Source: CAYGAG01 sp964347765 (GTDB taxonomy: Archaea; Thermoproteota; Bathyarchaeia; Bathyarchaeales; Bathycorpusculaceae). Taken from it: a stretch of 38,399 nucleotides of DNA. The notes beneath the pieces were generated by a model. The model was not told the DNA's origin. It searched no databases and saw only the letters and a list, made by a program, of their open reading frames with translations. Position numbers and translations under genes: made by a program. Shown in pieces: positions 25,547 to 33,249 of the stretch (position 1 is the first letter of the stretch; each line of letters opens with the position of its first letter). Location of the stretch: assembly GCA_964347765.1 (NCBI GenBank), contig CAYGAG010000012.1, positions 1-38,399 on the forward strand. Reading direction: 5' to 3'.

Positions 25547-26949
25547 CTCTTGCTGGTTTTCTTGTTGTCCACTAGTCGGATGATTACCTTCTTGGCGTAG
25601 ATCTTTGCGTCTTTCAGGATGATTCTGAGACCGCCTGCTGTCAGGGGTAAGGTCGCTGCTGTAGCAACAGGCATCGTTGGGGCTTCCTCTGTTTCTGCTG
25701 GTAAAGCCTCTTCAATTGCTATGGCTTCTTCTGTCCATTGTTCTACAATGGGGTGGTTATGTTCTTTCAGAAAGATCTTCAATTCCTCGATTGTCTTCGC
25801 TTCTTCTTCAGTGGCAACCTTGTCAACAATTTCGACAGGCATGAAATCTTTTACTCTATCTTTCACCTCTTTTGGCATCCACACGACGCGGTTCCATCCA
25901 CCGTCGGCTTGTAGAAATTTTGGAGACCGCATGTACTCGATTGATATACCATGGAATCCGTCAACTTGACGTCCCCCGGCCGTTGAGTCAGCAAGTGTTG
26001 AGAAGGCTAGTCCGTTCACTGTTACGTCTTTGAATCCTCTGTGTACGATGCCGAAGCCATCAACTTCTGGTATGTAGAAAGCTGTGCCTTCAAAACATCC
26101 GCAAGATGTGTGGGGTCGTCCGAAGGCTGTGTAGAGGCAGACCTTTGTGATTTCTCCTAGAGTTCTCTTTTTTGCCACTTCATTTACGCCTGAGTATTCG
26201 CCCTTTTCTGGATCAAGCAGTTCTCCCTTCTCGATTGCGAAGACAGGTCCTTTGGGATCTATGCTTGCTGCGGCTCTTCCGTCAAACCAGCTTATGGCTC
26301 CGCAGTTCGAGTATCTCTGTGGTGTGATTACGCAGACGTGGGTTGGAGCGAAAGATTGGCATAAAACGCACCCGTAGAACTGGTCAACTTCTTCATCTTT
26401 AAGTCCTCTTGCTCTAGCATCCCTCGCTTCATAGATCTGTAAGGCTTCTTCGTAGATCGGTTTGATCTTCTCGGGATCTGTAATGAAAGTTACCTGAAGC
26501 TTTTCAATTATTGGCAGTTCGCTCTTGAAAAGTGTGTGTAGGATTTTTCCGATGTGTTGGAATGAATTCAAACCTTTCTCGAATGATTTCTTGCTCAGCC
26601 GCATCCAAATATCATAACGCTGGTTTAGGTGCATAAATCCTTCAATGAAGTTGCAATATTCGTGTATTCGTCTTTCGATGACGCCTTCAAGCTCTGGTTC
26701 AAGCCGGGCTCCAGCAACTTCAATCAGGATGCCTAGACCGTAGTTTTTGCCTTCCTCCATATCTTTCAAGTCTGGTCCTATGATTGTCACTTTACCGTCT
26801 TCGATCTCCTCTGCTTTCTTCACTCTTGTGAGTTCGAATTTCTCCTTGTTTTTTGGTCCTCCGAGTTCTACGTACATATCTTTTCTGCGGATTCTCTCTC
26901 CTTCGTAGATCACGCCTACTTCGACGGGCATATCTTCAAACATTGACAT
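25543..26949 (-). CDS. cdhC: CODH/ACS subunit beta (acetyl-CoA synthase)
   Basis: Catalytic acetyl-CoA synthase, which joins methyl, CO and CoA at the nickel-iron-sulfur A-cluster. The cysteines C194, C197, C206 and C216 have exactly the spacing of the Moorella A-cluster cubane ligands (506, 509, 518, 528). The CGC motif, C283 and C285, matches the distal-nickel site. The protein lacks the N-terminal CODH-binding domain of bacterial AcsB, as usual for archaea. Its end carries an Ala/Pro/Glu-rich linker (about 410-435) and a basic tail. A GGAGG site lies inside the end of cdhB, five bases away. All metal ligands look intact. Confidence 0.96.
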   Translation of the reverse strand: MSMFEDMPVEVGVIYEGERIRRKDMYVELGGPKNKEKFELTRVKKAEEIEDGKVTIIGPDLKDMEEGKNYGLGILIEVAGARLEPELEGVIERRIHEYCNFIEGFMHLNQRYDIWMRLSKKSFEKGLNSFQHIGKILHTLFKSELPIIEKLQVTFITDPEKIKPIYEEALQIYEARDARARGLKDEEVDQFYGCVLCQSFAPTHVCVITPQRYSNCGAISWFDGRAAASIDPKGPVFAIEKGELLDPEKGEYSGVNEVAKKRTLGEITKVCLYTAFGRPHTSCGCFEGTAFYIPEVDGFGIVHRGFKDVTVNGLAFSTLADSTAGGRQVDGFHGISIEYMRSPKFLQADGGWNRVVWMPKEVKDRVKDFMPVEIVDKVATEEEAKTIEELKIFLKEHNHPIVEQWTEEAIAIEEALPAETEEAPTMPVATAATLPLTAGGLRIILKDAKIYAKKVIIRLVDNKKTSKR

Positions 26950-26954
26950 TTTCG

Positions 26955-27500
26955 TTACGTTCCTCCTAACTTGTTTACTATTACTTCAAGATTTTCCTTC
27001 CATTCCCCCACTGAGATGTTGGGGAATGACCATGATGCATGGGGGTTATAGAATCTGTCCAGGCTAATGGTTTTAAGATTTGTGGAGAAACTTTTCAGGC
27101 CAGCCAATATTACAAATCCCAGGTAGTATGGGAGTCCCATGAACAACACAAGATCGTAGGGACCATATCCGTCCAAACCTTTCCATTCTGGATCAGTAAG
27201 TCTATTACCAATATCCATTGCGGGCATGGAAGCAGATGGGTGAAATTCTCTCTTTGTGAATTCCCTTACTGTGTGGGCTGTGGCAATCACCGGGATCCCA
27301 GCAGTCTTTCCTATGCGGATTGCGTAGTCAATCATCTTTACATCCTCTGAATAATCTTGTGCAGCATGATGTCCAACGATGAGAAGAGGACGCTTAGCTT
27401 TCTTCATCATTGCAACAACTACTTCTGGCTTCAAGATTAGGAGGGCTTTCTTTGGACCTGGGATTTCCGCTGTCTGCCATGATTCTGCTCTAGTGCTCAT
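26955..27500 (-). CDS. cdhB: CODH/ACS subunit epsilon
   Basis: Small partner of CdhA in the archaeal CODH component; it has a flavodoxin-like or DHS-like fold and is thought to help electron transfer. The start is taken as the ATG at 27500 (181 residues), because GGTGA lies five bases upstream. A GTG at 27509 would add three residues and overlap cdhA. Conserved features include KRPLLIVGHHA near 38-48 and a LVLFMGLPYY segment near 120. It sits directly between cdhA and cdhC. Confidence 0.92.
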   Translation of the reverse strand: MSTRAESWQTAEIPGPKKALLILKPEVVVAMMKKAKRPLLIVGHHAAQDYSEDVKMIDYAIRIGKTAGIPVIATAHTVREFTKREFHPSASMPAMDIGNRLTDPEWKGLDGYGPYDLVLFMGLPYYLGFVILAGLKSFSTNLKTISLDRFYNPHASWSFPNISVGEWKENLEVIVNKLGGT

Positions 27501-27501
27501 C

Positions 27502-29862
27502 TCATTCACCTTTCCTTTTTCTGATTAGTCTAGGCAGAAGCGTTGGGTCAGGAATCCTCATCTCTTTCCACTTCTTCTCTTCTAGAATCTTGAGAAGCTC
27601 AGTCTTCATGGTGATTGGTATATCATTCTTGTTTCGAATGAATAGGTGTGTGTCATCAGGCATGACGCCATATAGGCGTTTATGAAGATCAATGTAGTGA
27701 GTTAGCTTTATTGCGCGTCCCTTGGATGTATCGTTCGGTCTCATACATAGCTTCGCTATGAGCACCATGGCTTCCTCTTTGGTTTCAGCCGTTGTGAAAA
27801 GATGTTCAGGAGCTGGACCAACATAGACTTTGTCTCCGGTCCTCGCATCATATACGTGCCAATCCTCCTCCTTGTCCTTTCTTCCAAGCAGCATGCGCCG
27901 ATATTTCGCTCCATGAGGTCCGACGACAACAGGAACGCCAAGCCTCCAACAACCCGCAGCGATCGAAGCTGCCTTCTGAGAATAGGCTCCCCAAGCGAGA
28001 CCAACCGCTCCAACTCGGTTGTAGATGTAGTCAGCAATCTCCTCGTAGTTGGCCCGAAGTTTTCTTTTTGCAAAGATGTTAGCGATCTTGATTGCTGCCC
28101 CAGCTATATGTGAGTTTGAAACGCATGAACCCACATTGAGTATCCCTCCTGCGTCAAATTCGCCTGAGTATTTCTCATAGAGGGTCTTCCCTTCTTTGTC
28201 TTTGACCATGGCTATGGACATAGCTGCACATCCAGAGGTGATGATGATGAATCTACGCTTCGCGAACTCTTCTGCAATCTCAGCTACTTCCTTTCCACCA
28301 TGGGGATAATTGGAACATCCAACAATGGCTACTACTCCGGGAATCTCGCCGAAGACTATAGGCTGTCCAACCTCTCTTATCTCCACATCTTGGATGGCCC
28401 CTCGTCCAACCCGCATCTTAAATTTCTCCTGCCAAAGCTCTTCTTCTCCTGCTTTTACGATGAAGCTGTGTAGGGGAAAGTCGTTGGGACATGCACTATC
28501 GCAGCGAGCACATCCAACACAGCTTTCGAGAATTTCAGCAAGAGGATTGAGATCTCCCTTAGCTGCTGCTTTCATGGCTTCAGGTATTGGTTGATCGTTT
28601 GGACAGGCGCGTCTACAATCATTACATTCTGTGCATTCTTGGGCTGATGCTACAATTTCTTCTATTTCTGGGATGACTTTGAATCTGTTTCTTTTTGGTG
28701 CGACTTTAATAACTGTCTCAACTGCAACCTCTCCAACCTTATCAGAATCTAGAATCAATACTCCGGGAACTTTATCCTCCACGAGGTCGGATATCGATTC
28801 CTCGGGCGGCATATCAGTTCGATTTTCAAGCCCTAAGCAGTTTTTCGGGCTTGAGGCAATAACTGGTGTCTTGACTTTCTGTGCTTCAATCAACGTATCT
28901 GCTCGAATGCATTGTTCGTCAACCACGATTAGGTCAGCTAATCCACTTCTTATGTATCGAAGTTGCCACGATATTGGTCCAACAATCTTTGCCATAGAGC
29001 TGTACCGGGTGATGTCGTGAGCAGTGCAACATATGCCTACCACTTCGACTTTGCCTAGTAGTCCCTTGTCTGTCAAGTAATCGATGATGCCAACTGAAGA
29101 TGGGACATTGTGGCCGATGACTAGAATCGTGGGTTTTGAAACATCTGCAATGCCAAAGCCTAGATCAGTGAGTGGGGCTTCAGGGTCAGCCTTTGGGAGA
29201 CCAAGGACTGAAATCTGCGCTAAGTCCGCGACCTCCATGCCCAGCTGATCTACCATTCCAGCATGTAAGACCTTGGACTCGAAGTCTAGGTTGCTTTCCT
29301 CTTGTCCAGTGTGAGTTGACGATAAAAGATGAGTGACCTGCTGCTCGCAATAATCCAGAGCGTCTTCAAGATCTCTTAATTTTTCAGGCTTTATACCGCA
29401 AACCAGGCGGGTCACAGGAGCCTCGACTTTGATGTTCAAACCTCCAACATCGAGGTCAATGTTTGGACCGTATTTCTCTATCAGATGTTCCACTAGATGC
29501 CTTGCATGTGCAATGTGTGTTGCTGCTCCGATACAACATGCAAGAAGGACTATGCGAGATTGTTGAGCCGCCATATTCAATCCACACGCGCCACGTTTGT
29601 CTCCAGTTAAGTCGCACTTTCCAAAGGTACAAAGGCAACATACATCGCAGAAAGGAAGATAAAATGGTTTATAGCGATCAAGAAGCTTCATGTCCCAGTC
29701 TCTAAGAGTTGGCATTTGAGGAAAAGGTGTAGGTCCCATAGGCTCATCCCACTTGTCTTCTATAACTTGGCCGATAGCGAGTTCCAAGTCTTTGAAATGC
29801 CCAACACCTGTTTTTAATTCTTTAATTTTGACGTTTACTCTCTTCCTACTCAACCTCAACAC
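27502..29862 (-). CDS. cdhA: CODH/ACS subunit alpha (carbon monoxide dehydrogenase)
   Basis: Nickel-iron CO dehydrogenase of the archaeal complex; it interconverts CO2 and CO for acetyl-CoA formation. An N-terminal cysteine cluster (C72, C75, C76, C78, C83, C93) fits the B/D clusters. Two ferredoxin motifs follow: C410, C413, C416, C420 and C448, C451, C454, C458. Likely C-cluster ligands are H251, C279, C318, C516, C545 and C580. The 786-residue length is normal for CdhA and longer than bacterial CooS because of the inserted ferredoxin domain. The start is a GTG at 29862. It is the first gene of the cdhABCDE operon and overlaps the ribosome site of cdhB. Confidence 0.95.
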   Translation of the reverse strand: MLRLSRKRVNVKIKELKTGVGHFKDLELAIGQVIEDKWDEPMGPTPFPQMPTLRDWDMKLLDRYKPFYLPFCDVCCLCTFGKCDLTGDKRGACGLNMAAQQSRIVLLACCIGAATHIAHARHLVEHLIEKYGPNIDLDVGGLNIKVEAPVTRLVCGIKPEKLRDLEDALDYCEQQVTHLLSSTHTGQEESNLDFESKVLHAGMVDQLGMEVADLAQISVLGLPKADPEAPLTDLGFGIADVSKPTILVIGHNVPSSVGIIDYLTDKGLLGKVEVVGICCTAHDITRYSSMAKIVGPISWQLRYIRSGLADLIVVDEQCIRADTLIEAQKVKTPVIASSPKNCLGLENRTDMPPEESISDLVEDKVPGVLILDSDKVGEVAVETVIKVAPKRNRFKVIPEIEEIVASAQECTECNDCRRACPNDQPIPEAMKAAAKGDLNPLAEILESCVGCARCDSACPNDFPLHSFIVKAGEEELWQEKFKMRVGRGAIQDVEIREVGQPIVFGEIPGVVAIVGCSNYPHGGKEVAEIAEEFAKRRFIIITSGCAAMSIAMVKDKEGKTLYEKYSGEFDAGGILNVGSCVSNSHIAGAAIKIANIFAKRKLRANYEEIADYIYNRVGAVGLAWGAYSQKAASIAAGCWRLGVPVVVGPHGAKYRRMLLGRKDKEEDWHVYDARTGDKVYVGPAPEHLFTTAETKEEAMVLIAKLCMRPNDTSKGRAIKLTHYIDLHKRLYGVMPDDTHLFIRNKNDIPITMKTELLKILEEKKWKEMRIPDPTLLPRLIRKRKGE

Positions 29863-29898
29863 TACCCAAATTTTGAAGATGTAACGTTAGCAGGGCAT

Positions 29899-29909
29899 TA
29901 TTTTAAACT
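29899..29909 (-). promoter_or_regulatory. TATA-like promoter of the cdhA-E operon
   Basis: On the minus strand the sequence AGTTTAAAATA lies about 40 bases upstream of the cdhA start, inside the 132-base gap between the second CooC gene and cdhA. Transcription would begin near 29877. Its position suggests that the cdh operon can be transcribed separately from the two CooC genes upstream. Confidence 0.5.
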
Positions 29910-29994
29910 TTTCCAGAAATGTATTCTACATACTGGAAGCTGTTTTAGAACAGAGATGGCTCAAGTCTAGATGGGTAGGATGAAGAAGTCATGT

Positions 29995-30795
29995 TCACTT
30001 CTTGGCGTAGCCTGCTTTCTCCATTATCTTCGCTACTGAGGTGTACGCGGTAGAATCGGAAGATAGATCCAACAATGACTTGCCAAGTAGAACGTTATCT
30101 TCAACATTTTTATCGTATGCTACTTTCCCTAGATACTGAAGATCCGTAGCTTTTCTAGCTTTTTCTGCTAGACTCTCTGGAAATCTGTATCCTCCGACAA
30201 TGTAGAAGTTCTGAAAATCTATCTGGACTTCTTTTGCAATTCGATAAGCACGCTTTACATGATCGAAGGATTTCTTTGAAGGATCAAGTACATCAAAGAT
30301 GTCATCAATTCTGGTAGTGATTCTTCTGTTTAGGTGTTCTAGTCCCGCTGGAGAGTCAATGAGTATGTATCGGTAGTTCTTTGTTATGGATTCTAGGGCT
30401 CCTTTTAAGGCTGAGTTCGGTAGACAGTAACATCCTTCTACCCATTTAGTTCCTATTGCGATGAAGTCGAACTCATCGTCTTCGTACAGACCCTTCTCCC
30501 ATATCTTGCTTTCAATGCGTTCAGTAGGTGGAATACCAACGGTGGTCCCACCCTTCTCCAAAAAAGTTTCCATCACAAGTTCGGAAATTGTTTTCTTTCC
30601 CTGCTCTTCTGAATTTACTCCTATCATCTCACCGAGATTTTGGTCAGGGTCAACATCCACCAAGAGCATGGGAGTCTCTCCAAGGTTAATAAGGTACTTA
30701 GCTATCATGGCGACAAAGGTTGTCTTTCCGGTTCCACCTCGTCCCATGGTGACTAGTGTTTTCAAGTTACTCCCAATCTCCTGTGGCTTAGTCAA
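29995..30795 (-). CDS. cooC: CooC-type nickel-insertion ATPase (second copy)
   Basis: P-loop ATPase of the MinD/NifH class that helps load nickel into CODH/ACS. The deviant Walker A is GRGGTGKT (18-25). The dimer-bridging, metal-binding C-x-C motif is C122-Y-C124, followed by LPNSALKG. The length of 266 residues matches CooC/AcsF. It is separated by 10 bases from the other CooC-like gene and lies just upstream of cdhA. The two copies differ strongly in sequence outside these motifs, so they may serve different metal sites (C-cluster and A-cluster); that division is inference. Confidence 0.88.
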   Translation of the reverse strand: MTKPQEIGSNLKTLVTMGRGGTGKTTFVAMIAKYLINLGETPMLLVDVDPDQNLGEMIGVNSEEQGKKTISELVMETFLEKGGTTVGIPPTERIESKIWEKGLYEDDEFDFIAIGTKWVEGCYCLPNSALKGALESITKNYRYILIDSPAGLEHLNRRITTRIDDIFDVLDPSKKSFDHVKRAYRIAKEVQIDFQNFYIVGGYRFPESLAEKARKATDLQYLGKVAYDKNVEDNVLLGKSLLDLSSDSTAYTSVAKIMEKAGYAKK

Positions 30796-30805
30796 TCTGA
30801 ATTGG

Positions 30806-31585
30806 CTAGTTAATCTTTGTGGTCAATTTCTCGCTCAGTTCTTGTATGACTTTCATTGCACTTGACTTCTTGTATTGGAGGGGTGTTTCACCGCGCATAT
30901 CCGCCTCAATCACTTTTTGGTCGTAAGGGACAAGGTCGAGAACTTCTAGATTGTTGTTATTAGCGTATTTGATGAAAGCATCTTTCTGAATCTCGTTTGC
31001 AATTCTGTTTCCGACTAGAAAGATGTCTTTGATACCTGCTGTTCTAGCTAGCTGGTGGATCTGATTGGCGGTTTCAAGGGCTTTCATGTTTGCGTCTGCT
31101 ACGATAAGCATGATATCGACATGTTTTGCTGTGCCTCGACCCAGGTGTTCAACACCGGCTTCCATGTCCAGAATGACTGCTTCGTTCCGTTCAACCATTA
31201 GATGGCGAAGAAGATTTCGAACGACTGCGTTTGCCGGGCACGTGCATCCTGAACCTATGGATTGAACGGTTCCCATGACAATGAGGTTTACTCCTAATGG
31301 GGTTTCTATGGAGTAGTCTTTGACTACGTTGTCAACGGTAAAGGTGAGACGATACACGCCTGAGTAGTCGGTTGCTGTTTTGGATTCTATTAACTCCTTA
31401 TTCTTTGATATTGGTTTGATTTTCCGTGTTTCATCTAATGGTAGTCCTAACGTCAAGGCTAGGTTAGGTGTAGGGTCTGCATCGATCGCTATTGTCTTAA
31501 GTCCTGCACTAGCGAAGGAATATGCTAGACCGCCCGCGATGAAGGTTTTACCGACACCCCCTTTACCAGAGACTGCGATCTTCAT
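30806..31585 (-). CDS. cooC: CooC-type nickel-insertion ATPase (first copy)
   Basis: 259-residue MinD-like ATPase with Walker A GKGGVGKT at 7-14, a DADPTPNLA switch-type segment near 35-43 and the CooC metal motif C114-T-C116 followed by PANAVVRNLLRHL. Family members bind nickel or zinc between two protomers and act in maturation of carbon monoxide dehydrogenase. It leads a two-gene unit with the second copy. A TATA-like CATAAAATA on the minus strand at about 31620-31628 could start that message. Confidence 0.9.
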   Translation of the reverse strand: MKIAVSGKGGVGKTFIAGGLAYSFASAGLKTIAIDADPTPNLALTLGLPLDETRKIKPISKNKELIESKTATDYSGVYRLTFTVDNVVKDYSIETPLGVNLIVMGTVQSIGSGCTCPANAVVRNLLRHLMVERNEAVILDMEAGVEHLGRGTAKHVDIMLIVADANMKALETANQIHQLARTAGIKDIFLVGNRIANEIQKDAFIKYANNNNLEVLDLVPYDQKVIEADMRGETPLQYKKSSAMKVIQELSEKLTTKIN

Positions 31586-31696
31586 TCCTGCTTCACTCTT
31601 TACGTTTTGGATACAAGTTATTTTATGTTTTCTGAAAGACCCCGACTTGAATGATTGTTGCTCAGATTAAAGGAGGTGGAGTCATTGAACCAGATT

Positions 31697-31708
31697 CGCA
31701 CGCGTGCG
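31697..31708. repeat. 12-base GC-rich palindrome
   Basis: CGCACGCGTGCG, a perfect palindrome, lies in the 146-base gap between the eL38 gene and the first cooC gene (both minus strand). It may be a protein-binding site or part of a short hairpin. No T-run follows on either strand close enough to call it a terminator. Confidence 0.4.
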
Positions 31709-31731
31709 AGCGCGAAGATTGTCTGAGGAAG

Positions 31732-31926
31732 CTATACCTCCATAATTTCGCACTGCAGTTTTTTAATGAGTTCTTCGGCTTTCACTGGTTCAACCTTCAG
31801 TGTGTAGAGTCTCTTAGCTGTGCGAAGCTTCAATTTGACGATATCCTTTGATCTCTTAACTGCACAATATTCAGCACGTTCGCTAATCTTGATAAACTCG
31901 TCGTGGTCAAATATTTCCGCCGGCAT
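31732..31926 (-). CDS. rpl38e: Ribosomal protein eL38
   Basis: 64-residue protein of the large ribosomal subunit beginning MPAEIFDHDEF. It contains the family core KDIVKLKLRT...RLYTLKV and a C-terminal EELIKKLQ. The length and the MPxEI start are those of eL38, a protein found in eukaryotes and in TACK/Asgard archaea. A longer frame continues upstream through the tRNA gene, but those residues are antisense-free tRNA sequence and not protein. The minus-strand start is ATG at 31926. It lies about 90 bases downstream of tRNA-Trp on the same strand, with a TATA-like AGATAAAAC between them. Confidence 0.88.
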   Translation of the reverse strand: MPAEIFDHDEFIKISERAEYCAVKRSKDIVKLKLRTAKRLYTLKVEPVKAEELIKKLQCEIMEV

Positions 31927-32045
31927 GCAAATCAGCACTATTGAACAAGTTTCAGGTGCCTGCCAGGTTTTATCTGTTTTGGTTGCATCAAAATGGACAT
32001 GGGCTATAAACATAGTGGGGCCGGCCGGATTTGAACCGACGACCT

Positions 32046-32077
32046 TTACCCGGAAACAGTGTCTTTGCACTTTTCCT
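32046..32077 (-). other. tRNA-Trp intron 2 (32 bases, position 43/44)
   Basis: The exon ACCC pairs with intron GGGT as the four-base central helix. The 5' bulge GTA and the 3' bulge AAA flank it. The intron itself folds as GGAAA/TTTCC and AGTG/CACT around a CAAAGA loop. Removing it leaves a five-base variable loop and restores a normal class I tRNA. Structure drawn by eye. Confidence 0.8.
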
Positions 32078-32083
32078 ACGGGT

Positions 32084-32142
32084 TTCTCTAACCGCTCCAG
32101 AACTTCTTCATCCCGATTGGTCCGCAAACCCGTGCCTTGCTT
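32084..32142 (-). other. tRNA-Trp intron 1 (59 bases, 37/38) with antisense element
   Basis: The canonical-site intron contains GGGATGA (32114-32108, one mismatch to box C). Five bases later comes TTCTGGAGC (32102-32094), complementary to the anticodon loop plus the first two intron bases. The central BHB helix is CTC/GAG with a C-A mismatch as the fourth pair. The place where box D would be required holds GTTA (32092-32089), a poor match to CTGA. It could be a cis-acting methylation guide for C34. Confidence 0.6.
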
Positions 32143-32366
32143 CTGGAGCCCGTCGTCATGCCTACCTAGACTACGGCCCCTTTTCAAGCATTTAATTTAC
32201 TGCAGACAACCAGATATATGCGTTATTCCATCAAGAGAGAAGTTGAGCACTGCAGAGTGCTATGTTTACTCAGAAAGACCTTTAATATCTGGAAATTAGT
32301 GAAATTCTGGCCTCAACATCGTCAAGTCGATTGATTTGCCCATCAGATTCAACTATATTGCGCAAG

Positions 32367-32375
32367 ATTTATAAT
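32367..32375 (+). promoter_or_regulatory. TATA-like promoter of the small membrane protein
   Basis: ATTTATAAT lies 37 bases before ATG 32412, implying transcription from about 32397. This argues against the more upstream start at 32331. Confidence 0.45.
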
Positions 32376-32411
32376 GCACTGCCTGAGATTACTAAGGCTT
32401 TGTGGTCTAAG

Positions 32412-32801
32412 ATGGAAATGGAAGAAATAGCAAGATGGGCATGGATCTTATTCGTAGTCATAGCCATCGTGGCAGGGCTAGGGGTTGGATGGATGGCCTT
32501 CAACAATGATCCAAATGTCGCGGAGACGAGCGGATGGATCACTCTAATTATGCTAATTCTAGGAATTATTGTCGGAATCACAAGCATTACAGCTAAAGAA
32601 ATTACACCATTCCTCATAGCAACAATCGCTTTGCTCGTTGCTGGAATAGGAAATGTCTGGGAACCTTTGCTGATGGTTGATGCACTAGAACTGTTCTACT
32701 ATTGGGCTACTTACATCCTGGGTTACATCATAGCCTTCGCGGCCCCTGCAGCTGTTATAATCTCGATCAAAGCCGTGCTTGCTATTACCCGAGAGAAATA
32801 G
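32412..32801 (+). CDS. Small four-helix membrane protein, unknown function
   Basis: 129 residues from ATG 32412 (or ATG 32418). Four hydrophobic segments are visible, at about 10-30, 41-60, 64-82 and 94-120, with short polar loops and no catalytic-looking motif. The longer frame from 32331 would place the TATA-like box inside the coding region and adds 27 non-hydrophobic residues, so it is less likely. The gene stands alone between the divergent tRNA-Trp and the 5S rRNA. A pyrimidine-rich stretch (CCCTTTTCTTTTTC) directly after the stop may end transcription. No family recognised. Confidence 0.65.
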   Translation: MEMEEIARWAWILFVVIAIVAGLGVGWMAFNNDPNVAETSGWITLIMLILGIIVGITSITAKEITPFLIATIALLVAGIGNVWEPLLMVDALELFYYWATYILGYIIAFAAPAAVIISIKAVLAITREK

Positions 32802-33051
32802 CGAAACCTCTCCCTTTTCTTTTTCTAACGGTTGATGTCCGCAGAAATCTATGAGCTTAAACTATGAAAAATGAGTTCAAACCGTTTTCGATCTATAGCG
32901 CGCGTGTGATCTGTGTTTTTTCCTAGATTCTTTTCTGGTACAAAGTCCCGTAATCTAGCTTGCCAGATTTGTTCTACATGATTTTTCCGGAATGAGCTAA
33001 TAACCAGTAAGCGATAAGTTTATGAACTGAGAGTTGACGTGTATTTTGGGA
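32802..33051. other. Intergenic stretch before the 5S rRNA
   Basis: No gene is seen in this 250-base gap. It holds a pyrimidine-rich tail after the membrane-protein gene, a T-run at about 32917-32923 and the TATA-like box of the 5S gene (TTTATGA at 33019-33025, about 30 bases before the rRNA). Confidence 0.5.
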
Positions 33052-33170
33052 TTGCCGGCCATAGGGCGTGGGAACCACCTGATCCCATTCCGAACTCAGA
33101 AGTTAAACTACGCTCCGTTCCCGGCTGTAGTGTGGTCTTCGGCCCCGTGAACCCGGGAAAGCTGGCAACC
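33052..33170 (+). rRNA. rrf: 5S ribosomal RNA
   Basis: About 119 bases. The terminal helix TTGCCGGC with GCTGGCAA closes the molecule (eight pairs with one G-T). The universally conserved core CCTGATCCCATTCCGAACTC and the following AGAAGTTAAAC lie at about 33078-33108. It is a stand-alone copy: no 16S, 23S or tRNA gene is adjacent, and the next gene on the same strand is a DUF1512 protein. The ends are approximate to a few bases. Confidence 0.95.
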
Positions 33171-33206
33171 CCAACTCTTTATGTTTTGTTTGATGAATTT
33201 GCCTAA

Positions 33207-33215
33207 AGTTTATAA
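33207..33215 (+). promoter_or_regulatory. TATA-like promoter of the DUF1512 gene
   Basis: AGTTTATAA lies about 40 bases before the GTG at 33250 and about 37 bases after the 5S rRNA, so the DUF1512 gene need not depend on read-through from the rRNA. Confidence 0.45.
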
Positions 33216-33249
33216 CTGGGCATTAACAGTCTTTTCAGAAGGTGAATCT

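Larger units (their letters stand above)
32016..32180 (-). tRNA. trnW: tRNA-Trp (CCA) with two introns
   Basis: Minus-strand tRNA. The acceptor arms GGGGCCG and CGGCCCC pair fully, the T-arm is GTCGG/TTCAAAT/CCGGC, the anticodon stem is ACGGG with CCCGT, and the anticodon loop is CTCCAGA (anticodon CCA, Trp). The discriminator is A; CCA is not encoded. Exons are 32180-32143, 32083-32078 and 32045-32016, giving 74 bases after splicing. Intron 1 (59 bases, 32142-32084) is at the canonical 37/38 site. Intron 2 (32 bases, 32077-32046) lies at 43/44, before the variable loop AGGTC. Both junction pairs fall after the second base of three-base bulges (AGA/AAA and GTA/AAA), as archaeal splicing endonuclease requires. 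A TATA-like TAAATTAAA is centred about 15 bases upstream. Confidence 0.9.

Noticed and set aside
32046..32077. The extra bases as a long variable arm of a class II tRNA (Leu/Ser)
   Set aside because: The anticodon loop reads CCA (Trp). The bulges and the exact five-base variable loop left after removal fit an intron much better.
31732..32187. A 151-residue minus-strand frame covering eL38 and the tRNA region
   Set aside because: Its upper part is the tRNA-Trp gene read as protein; only the last 64 residues match a real family (eL38).
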